Assembly: GCF_000003605.2 (NCBI RefSeq)
Contig: NW_003114072.1
Coordinates: forward strand, 1 to 28,163
Length of the DNA: 28,163 nucleotides
Direction of reading: 5' to 3'
From: Saccoglossus kowalevskii
Lineage: Eukaryota; Hemichordata; Enteropneusta; Harrimaniidae
Below, piece by piece: positions 20,994 to 28,163 of this stretch (the first letter of the stretch is position 1; each line of letters begins with the position of its first letter). Both the position numbers and the translations under genes were made by a program. The notes below the pieces were generated by a model, which ran no database searches, was not told the origin of the DNA, and saw only the letters and a program-made list of their open reading frames with translations.

Positions 20994-21416
20994 AGTGGCA
21001 AAAAATTTCTGGCTGAAATCCCATCATTATTGAGTGTGAACATTCGCACAGTGGCAAACTATTTCAGGCTGAAATCTCATCGTTACTGAGTGCGGACATT
21101 TGCACAGTGGCAAACTATTTCAGGCTGAAATCCCATCGTTATTGAGTGTGAACATTCGCATAGTGGCAAACTATTTCAGGCTGAAATCCCATCGTTACTG
21201 AGTGCGGACATTCGCACAGTGGCAAACTATTTCAGGCTGAAATCTCATCGTTACTGAGTGTGAACATTTGCACAGTGGCAAACTATTTCAGGCTGAAATC
21301 TCATTGTTACTGAGAATGGTCATTCGCACACTGGCAAACTAATTCAGGCTGAAATCTCATTGTTACTGCGTGTGTGTATTCGCACATTGGCAAACTATTT
21401 CAGGCTGAAATCTCAT
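20994..21416 (+). repeat. Transitional stretch of mixed monomers
   Basis: This stretch lies between the last R module and the A modules. It includes a unit with AAAAAATTTCTGG, a CCCATCATTATTGAG unit, GTGCGGACATTTGCAC and GCATAGTGGCAAAC units, and the GAGAATGGTCATTCGCACACTGG unit that also precedes A modules at 22.75, 25.65 and 27.7 kb. I did not find a long partner for its first 250 bases in this window. Confidence 0.7.
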
Positions 21417-22724
21417 CATTACTGAGTGTGAACATTCGCACAGTGGCAAACTATTTCAGGCTGAAATCTCATCGTTACTGAGTGTGAACATTTGCACAGT
21501 GGCAAACTATTTCAGGCTGAAATCTCATTGTTACTGAGTTTGAATATTCGCACAGTGGCAAACTATTTCAGCCTGAAATCTCACCGTTACTGAGTGCAGA
21601 CATTCGCGTAGTCGCAAACTATTTCAGCCTGAAATCTCACCGTTACTGAGTGCGGACATTCGCACACTCGCAAACTATTTCAGGCTTAAATCTCATCGTT
21701 ACTGAGCACAGTGGTAAACTAAATCAGGCAGAAATCTCACCGTTACTGAGTGTGAACATTCGAAAAGTGGAAAACTATTTCAGGATGAAATCTCATCGTT
21801 ACTGAGTGTGAACATTTGCATAGTGGCAAAATATTTCTGGCTGAAATCTCATTGTTGCTGAGTGTGAACATTCGCACAGTGGCAAACTATTTCAGGCTGA
21901 AATCTCATCAATACAGAGTGCGGACATTCGCACAGTGGCAAACTATTTCAGGCTGAAATCTCATCGTTACTGAGTGCGGACATTCGCACAGGAGCAAAAT
22001 ATTTAAGGCTGAAATCTCATCATTTCTGAGTGTGAACATTCGCACAGTGGCAAACTATTTCAGGCTGAAATCTCATCGTTACTGAGCATGGTCATTCGTA
22101 CAGTGGCAAACTATTTCAGGCTGAAATCTCATCGTTACTGAGTGTGAGCATTCGTACGGTGGCCAACTATTCCAAGCTGAAATCCCATCGTCACTGAGTG
22201 TGAACATTCGCACAGTGGCAAACTATTTCAGGCTGAAATCTCATCGTTACTGAGTGTGAACACTCGCACAGTGGCAAACTATTTCAGGCTGAAATATCGT
22301 TACTGAGTGTGAACATTCACACAGTGGCAAACTATTTCAGGCTGAAATCTCATCGTTACTGAGTGTGAACATTCGCACAGTGGCAAACTATTTCAGGCTG
22401 AAATCTCATCGTTACTGAGTGTGAACATTCGCACAGTGGCAAACTATTTCAGGCTGAAATCTCATCGTTACTGAGTGTGAACACTCGCACAGTGGCAAAC
22501 TATTTCAGGCTGAAATATCATTGTTACTGAGTGTGAACATTCACACTGTGACAAACTAATTCAGGCTGAAATCTCATCGTTACTGAGTGTGAACATTCGC
22601 ACAGTGGCAAACAATTTCAGGCTGAAATCTCATCAATACTGAGTGCGGACATTCGCACAGTGGCAAACTATTTCAGGCTGAAATCTCATCGTTACTGAGT
22701 GTGAACATTTGCACAGTGGCAAAC
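21417..22724 (+). repeat. A-type module, copy 2
   Basis: GAGTTTGAATATT lies at 21536, the 44-bp monomer at 21704, CGAAAAGTGG at 21761 and GTACGGTGGCC at 22154. It pairs with copy 1 (20,672/20,616 bp upstream) and with copy 3 (1,441 bp downstream, then 1,497 bp). It lacks the GTGTGTATTCACACATTGG monomer found in copies 1 and 3, and shares that absence with copy 4. It has a private AAACTAAATCAGG near 21,717. Confidence 0.88.
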
Positions 22725-22739
22725 TATTTCAGGCTGAAA

Positions 22740-24116
22740 TCTCATTGTTACTGAGAATGGTCATTCGCACACTGGCAAACTAATTCAGGCTGAAATCTCA
22801 TTGTTACTGCGTGTGTGTATTCGCACATTGGCAAACTATTTCAGGCTGAAATCTCATCATTACTGAGTGTGAACATTCGCACAGTGGCAAACTATTTCAG
22901 GCTGAAATCTCATCGTTACTGAGTGTGAACATTTGCACAGTGGCAAACTCTTTCAGGCTGAAATCTCATTGTTACTGAGTTTGAATATTCGCACAGTGGC
23001 AAACTATTTCAGCCTGAAATCTCACCGTTACTGAGTGCAGACATTCGCGTAGTCGCAAACTATTTCAGCCTGAAATCTCACCGTTACTGAGTGCGGACAT
23101 TCGCACACTCGCAAACTATTTCAGGCTTAAATCTCATCGTTACTGAGCACAGTGGTAAACTAATTCAGGCAGAAATCTCACCGTTACTGAGTGTGAACAT
23201 TCGAAAAGTGGAAAACTATTTCAGGATGAAATCTCATCGTTACTGAGTGTGAACATTTGCATAGTGGCAAAATATTTCTGGCTGAAATCTCATTGTTGCT
23301 GAGTGTGAACATTCGCACAGTGGCAAACTATTTCAGGCTGAAATCTCATCAATACAGAGTGCGGACATTCGCACAGTGGCAAACTATTTCAGGCTGAAAT
23401 CTCATCGTTACTGAGTGCGGACATTCGCACAGGAGCAAAATATTTAAGGCTGAAATCTCATCATTTCTGAGTGTGAACATTCGCACAGTGGCAAACTATT
23501 TCAGGCTGAAATCTCATCGTTACTGAGCATGGTCATTCGTACAGTGGCAAACTATTTCAGGCTGAAATCTCATTGTTACTGCGTGTGTGTATTCACACAT
23601 TGGCAAACTATTTCAGGCTGAAATCTCATCGTTACTGAGTGTGAGCATTCGTACGGTGGCCAACTATTCCAAGCTGAAATCCCATCGTCACTGAGTGTGA
23701 ACATTCGCACAGTGGCAAACTATTTCAGGCTGAAATCTCATCGTTACTGAGTGTGAACACTCGCACAGTGGCAAACTATTTCAGGCTGAAATATCGTTAC
23801 TGAGTGTGAACATTCACACAGTGGCAAACTATTTCAGGCTGAAATCTCATCGTTACTGAGTGTGAACATTCGCACAGTGGCAAACTATTTCAGGCTGAAA
23901 TCTCATCGTTACTGAGTGTGAACATTCGCACAGTGGCAAACTATTTCAGGCTGAAATCTCATCGTTACTGAGTGTGAACACTCGCACAGTGGCAAACTAT
24001 TTCAGGCTGAAATATCATTGTTACTGAGTGTGAACATTCACACTGTGACAAACTAATTCAGGCTGAAATCTCATCGTTACTGAGTGTGAACATTCGCACA
24101 GTGGCAAACAATTTCA
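22740..24116 (+). repeat. A-type module, copy 3
   Basis: Landmarks are 22977, 23145, 23202 and 23651. It matches copy 2 at 1,441 bp up to the extra monomer near 23,570-23,625 and 1,497 bp after it. It matches copy 4 at 2,892 then 2,836 bp, the same 56-bp step. It has a private AAACTCTTTCAGG near 22,946. It ends where a CAATTTC unit is followed by the CAGGTTGAAAT unit of the third W module. Confidence 0.88.
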
Positions 24117-24121
24117 GGCTG

Positions 24122-24715
24122 AAATCTCATCGTTACTGAGTGTGAACATTCACACAGTGGCAAACTATTTCAGGTTGAAATCTCATTGTTACTGAGTGTG
24201 AACATTCGCACAGTGGCAAACTATTTCAGGCTGAAATCTCATCATTACTGAGCATGGACATTCCACAGTGGCAAACTATTTCAGGCTGAAATCTCATTGT
24301 TACTGAGTGTGAACATTCGCACAGTGGCAAACTATTTCAGGCTGAAATATCATTGTTACTGAGCATGGACATTCCACAGTGGCAAACTATTTCAGGCTGA
24401 AATCTCATTGTTACTGAGCATGGACATTCCACAGTGGCAAACTATTTCATGCTGAAATCTCATCATTACTGAGCATGGACATTCCACAGTGGCAAACTAT
24501 TTCAGGCTGAAATCTCATTGTTACTGAGTGTGAACATTCGCACAGTGGCAAACGAATTCAGGCTGAAATCTCATTGTTACTGAGTGTGAACATTCGCACA
24601 GTGGCAAATTATTTCGGGCTGAAATCTCATCGTTACTGAGTGTGAACATTCGCACAGTGGCAAACTATTTCAGGCTGAAATCTCATTGTTACTGAGTGTG
24701 AACATTCACACTGTG
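24122..24715 (+). repeat. W module, copy 3
   Basis: CAGGTTGAAAT (24171), TTTCATGCTG (24448), GCAAACGAATTC and TTCGGGCTGAAATC (24613) follow the order at 19,190-19,783 at 4,932 bp, with a 1-bp step at the TTCGGG unit. The later part overlaps the start of the 2,056-bp tandem repeat below, so this module was already in place when that duplication arose next to it. Confidence 0.86.
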
Positions 24716-26673
24716 ACAAACTATTTCAGGCTGAAATCTCATTGTTACTGAGCATGGACATTCCACAGTGGCAAACTATTTCAGGCTGAAATCTCATCAA
24801 TACTGAGTGTGAACATTCGCACAGTGGCAAACTATTTCAGGCTGAAATCTCATCATTACTGAGTGTGGACATTCGCATAGTGGCAAACTATTTCAGGCTG
24901 AAATCTCATCATTACTGAGTGTGAACATTCGCACAGTGGCAAACTATTTCAAGCTGAAATCTCATCGTTACTGAGTGTGAACATTCGCACAGTGGCAAAC
25001 TATTTCAGGCTGAAATCTCATCATTACTGAGTGTGAACATTCGCACAGTGGCAAACTATTTCAGGCTGAAATCTCATCATTACTGAGTGCGGACATTCGC
25101 ATAGTGGTAAACTATTTCTGGCTGAAATCTCATTGTTACTGAGTTTGAACATTCGCACAGTGGCAAACTATTTCAGGCTGAAATCTCATCATTACTGAGT
25201 GCGGACATTCGCATAGTGGCAAACTATTTCAGGCTGAAATCTCATCGTTACTGAGTGTGAACATTCGCACAGTGGCAAACTATTTCAGGCTGAAATCTCA
25301 TCGTTACTGAGTGTGAACATTTGCACAGTGGCAAACTATTTCAGGCTGAAATCTCATCGTTACTGAGTGTGAACACTCGCACAGTGGCAAACTATTTCAG
25401 ACTGAAATATCATTGTTACTGAGTGTGAACATTCACACTGTGACAAACTAATTCAGGCTGAAATCTCATCGTTACTGAGTGTGAACATTCGCACAGTGGC
25501 AAACAATTTCAGGCTGAAATCTCATCAATACTGAGTGCGGACATTCGCACAGTGGCAAACTATTTCAGGCTGAAATCTCATCGTTACTGAGTGTGAACAT
25601 TTGCACAGTGGCAAACTATTTCAGGCTGAAATCTCATTGTTACTGAGAATGGTCATTCGCACACTGGCAAACTAATTTAGGCTGAAATCTCATTGTTACT
25701 GCGTGTGTGTATTCGCACATTGGCAAACTATTTCAGGCTGAAATCTCATCATTACTGAGTGTGAACATTCGCACAGTGGCAAACTATTTCAGGCTGAAAT
25801 CTCATCGTTACTGAGTGTGAACATTTGCACAGTGGCAAACTATTTCAGGCTGAAATCTCATTGTTACTGAGTTTGAATATTCGCACAGTGGCAAACTATT
25901 TCAGCCTGAAATCTCACCGTTACTGAGTGCAGACATTCGCGTAGTCGCAAACTATTTCAGCCTGAAATCTCACCGTTACTGAGTGCGGACATTCGCACAC
26001 TCGCAAACTATTTCAGGCTTAAATCTCATCGTTACTGAGCACAGTGGTAAACTAATTCAGGCAGAAATCTCACCGTTACTGAGTGTGAACATTCGAAAAG
26101 TGGAAAACTATTTCAGGATGAAATCTCATCGTTACTGAGTGTGAACATTTGCATAGTGGCAAAATATTTCTGGCTGAAATCTCATTGTTGCTGAGTGTGA
26201 ACATTCGCACAGTGGCAAACTATTTCAGGCTGAAATCTCATCAATACAGAGTGCGGACATTCGCACAGTGGCAAACTATTTCAGGCTGAAATCTCATCGT
26301 TACTGAGTGCGGACATTCGCACAGGAGCAAAATATTTAAGGCTGAAATCTCATCATTTCTGAGTGTGAACATTCGCACAGTGGCAAACTATTTCAGGCTG
26401 AAATCTCATCGTTACTGAGCATGGTCATTCGTACAGTGGCAAACTATTTCAGGCTGAAATCTCATCGTTACTGAGTGTGAGCATTCGTACGGTGGCCAAC
26501 TATTCCAAGCTGAAATCCCATCGTCACTGAGTGTGAACATTCGCACAGTGGCAAACTATTTCAGGCTGAAATCTCATCGTTACTGAGTGTGAACACTCGC
26601 ACAGTGGCAAACTATTTCAGGCTGAAATATCGTTACTGAGTGTGAACATTCACACAGTGGCAAACTATTTCAG
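24618..26673 (+). repeat. 2,056-bp tandem higher-order repeat, copy 1 (contains A module copy 4)
   Basis: GGTAAAC after GCATAGTG (25104 and 27160), GAGTTTGAATATT (25869 and 27925) and CGAAAAG (26094 and 28150) all give 2,056 bp, and the second copy begins where the first ends. The unit joins a CATCATT/GTGCGGAC-rich segment to an A module (44-mer at 26037, GTACGG at 26487). Visible differences are TTTCTGGCTG near 25,117 against TTTCAGGCTG near 27,173, and AATTTAGGC near 25,674 against AATTCAGGC. Confidence 0.9.
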
Positions 26674-28163
26674 GCTGAAATCTCATCGTTACTGAGTGTG
26701 AACATTCGCACAGTGGCAAACTATTTCAGGCTGAAATCTCATTGTTACTGAGTGTGAACATTCACACTGTGACAAACTATTTCAGGCTGAAATCTCATTG
26801 TTACTGAGCATGGACATTCCACAGTGGCAAACTATTTCAGGCTGAAATCTCATCAATACTGAGTGTGAACATTCGCACAGTGGCAAACTATTTCAGGCTG
26901 AAATCTCATCATTACTGAGTGTGGACATTCGCATAGTGGCAAACTATTTCAGGCTGAAATCTCATCATTACTGAGTGTGAACATTCGCACAGTGGCAAAC
27001 TATTTCAAGCTGAAATCTCATCGTTACTGAGTGTGAACATTCGCACAGTGGCAAACTATTTCAGGCTGAAATCTCATCATTACTGAGTGTGAACATTCGC
27101 ACAGTGGCAAACTATTTCAGGCTGAAATCTCATCATTACTGAGTGCGGACATTCGCATAGTGGTAAACTATTTCAGGCTGAAATCTCATTGTTACTGAGT
27201 TTGAACATTCGCACAGTGGCAAACTATTTCAGGCTGAAATCTCATCATTACTGAGTGCGGACATTCGCATAGTGGCAAACTATTTCAGGCTGAAATCTCA
27301 TCGTTACTGAGTGTGAACATTCGCACAGTGGCAAACTATTTCAGGCTGAAATCTCATCGTTACTGAGTGTGAACATTTGCACAGTGGCAAACTATTTCAG
27401 GCTGAAATCTCATCGTTACTGAGTGTGAACACTCGCACAGTGGCAAACTATTTCAGACTGAAATATCATTGTTACTGAGTGTGAACATTCACACTGTGAC
27501 AAACTAATTCAGGCTGAAATCTCATCGTTACTGAGTGTGAACATTCGCACAGTGGCAAACAATTTCAGGCTGAAATCTCATCAATACTGAGTGCGGACAT
27601 TCGCACAGTGGCAAACTATTTCAGGCTGAAATCTCATCGTTACTGAGTGTGAACATTTGCACAGTGGCAAACTATTTCAGGCTGAAATCTCATTGTTACT
27701 GAGAATGGTCATTCGCACACTGGCAAACTAATTCAGGCTGAAATCTCATTGTTACTGCGTGTGTGTATTCGCACATTGGCAAACTATTTCAGGCTGAAAT
27801 CTCATCATTACTGAGTGTGAACATTCGCACAGTGGCAAACTATTTCAGGCTGAAATCTCATCGTTACTGAGTGTGAACATTTGCACAGTGGCAAACTATT
27901 TCAGGCTGAAATCTCATTGTTACTGAGTTTGAATATTCGCACAGTGGCAAACTATTTCAGCCTGAAATCTCACCGTTACTGAGTGCAGACATTAGCGTAG
28001 TCGCAAACTATTTCAGCCTGAAATATCACCGTTACTGAGTGCGGACATTCGCACACTCGCAAACTATTTCAGGCTTAAATCTCATCGTTACTGAGCACAG
28101 TGGTAAAGTAATTCAGGCAGAAATCTCACCGTTAATGAGTGTGAACATTCGAAAAGTGGAAAA
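26674..28163 (+). repeat. 2,056-bp tandem higher-order repeat, copy 2, cut by the window edge
   Basis: This covers about 1.49 kb of the 2,056-bp unit and includes the beginning of the fifth A module (44-mer at 28093, CGAAAAG at 28150). The last 170 bases carry four substitutions absent from the first copy, at 27994, 28025, 28108 and 28135, all at positions that are C in copy 1. The array clearly continues beyond 28,163. Confidence 0.88.

Larger units (their letters stand above)
1..28163 (+). repeat. 56-bp satellite DNA array, head to tail, spanning the whole window
   Basis: Every line of the window resolves into the same roughly 56-bp unit in one orientation, recognised by TTTCAGGCTGAAAT, then GTTACTGAG, then CACAGTGGCAAAC. 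About 500 units are present. I found no non-satellite insertion, inverted unit or unique sequence, and both ends stop inside a repeat. The canonical monomer is about 43% GC. It has TGA stops on the plus strand at monomer positions 11, 28 and 34, and TAA/TGA stops on the minus strand. Because 56 is not divisible by 3, every frame meets a stop within about three canonical monomers, so the array is non-coding. Arrays of this kind are typical of eukaryotic heterochromatin or centromeric regions, but nothing in the window proves which. I do not recognise the family. Confidence 0.98.

Noticed and set aside
1-28163. CRISPR array
   Set aside because: The repeats are directly contiguous with no unique spacers. 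The variable parts of the monomer recur across many units, no cas gene is present, and the size and higher-order structure fit a satellite.
1-28163. A repetitive protein-coding gene
   Set aside because: The monomer length of 56 is not a multiple of 3, and the canonical unit has stops on both strands, so each frame closes within about three canonical monomers. Short open stretches are by-products of the repeat.
1-28163. CENP-B box
   Set aside because: The core TTCG and CGGGA elements are not found together in the monomer. TTCG occurs in CATTCGCAC, but the rest of the 17-bp box is absent.
1-28163. Bacterial plasmid iteron origin
   Set aside because: Iterons are few and lie beside a replication gene. 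Here there are about 500 units over 28 kb with nested higher-order repeats and no gene.
1-28163. Window is wholly an assembly artefact
   Set aside because: Module copies carry private substitutions and whole-monomer indels in a nested order, which is hard to create by assembly error. Local duplication errors remain possible for the nearly identical blocks and are listed as checks.

Overview
The whole 28,163-base window is one uninterrupted head-to-tail satellite DNA array. It is built from roughly 500 copies of a 56-bp monomer; a canonical copy lies at 111-166. I see no gene, RNA gene, transposon, inversion or unique flanking sequence. The array runs past both edges of the window, so neither boundary is visible. 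The scale and the nested organisation fit a eukaryotic chromosome (centromeric, pericentromeric, subtelomeric or other heterochromatin) and not a bacterium or phage. The dominant variants are the C-to-T and G-to-A changes expected from decay of methylated CpG, which suggests a host with CpG methylation such as a vertebrate or plant. I do not recognise the repeat family and cannot name a species.

Monomer design: each canonical monomer carries two dyad-symmetric motifs, about one per 28-bp half. Dyad 1 is ATTTCAG-G-CTGAAAT, with 7-bp arms around one base. Dyad 2 is GTGTGAA-CA-TTCACAC or its one-mismatch CpG form. Length variants include 53-bp monomers (3 bases lost after GAAAT), 55-bp monomers (GCATGGACATTCCAC type) and a diagnostic 44-bp monomer (GAGCACAGTGGTAAAC).

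Higher-order layout: the array is a mosaic of multi-monomer modules. Modules in order: (i) 1-3.8 kb, three related copies of one module at offsets of 1,662 and 1,279 bp, with an 'A' module (diagnostic CGAAAAGTGG) inside. (ii) 3.8-4.5 kb, the 'W' module of 55-bp monomers. (iii) 4.5-7.6 kb, segments matching 12.7-14.0 kb and 15.5-17.3 kb, ending in the first 'R' module (diagnostic GAAATATAGTTAC and GCAAGGTGC). (iv) 7.6-11.9 kb, paired copies of a CATCATT/GTGCGGAC-rich module around a second R module. (v) 11.9-17.3 kb, two adjacent copies of a 2.7-2.9 kb higher-order repeat, each with an R module. (vi) 17.3-19.1 kb, nested local tandem duplications of 4 and 13 monomers. (vii) 18.9-21.0 kb, a second W module and the fifth R module. 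(viii) 21.4-28.2 kb, four more A modules (the last cut by the edge), a third W module and a 2,056-bp tandem higher-order repeat.

The length differences I could measure inside aligned module copies are whole numbers of 56-bp monomers (1, 3 and 7), and two local tandem periods are exactly 4 and 13 monomers. This is the footprint of in-register unequal exchange or gene conversion. Nothing here works as a gene system. The biological interest lies in the repeat architecture, the paired dyads, the CpG decay pattern and the fine-scale duplication history. All offsets were read by eye from landmark motifs, so block edges are accurate to a few tens of bases.
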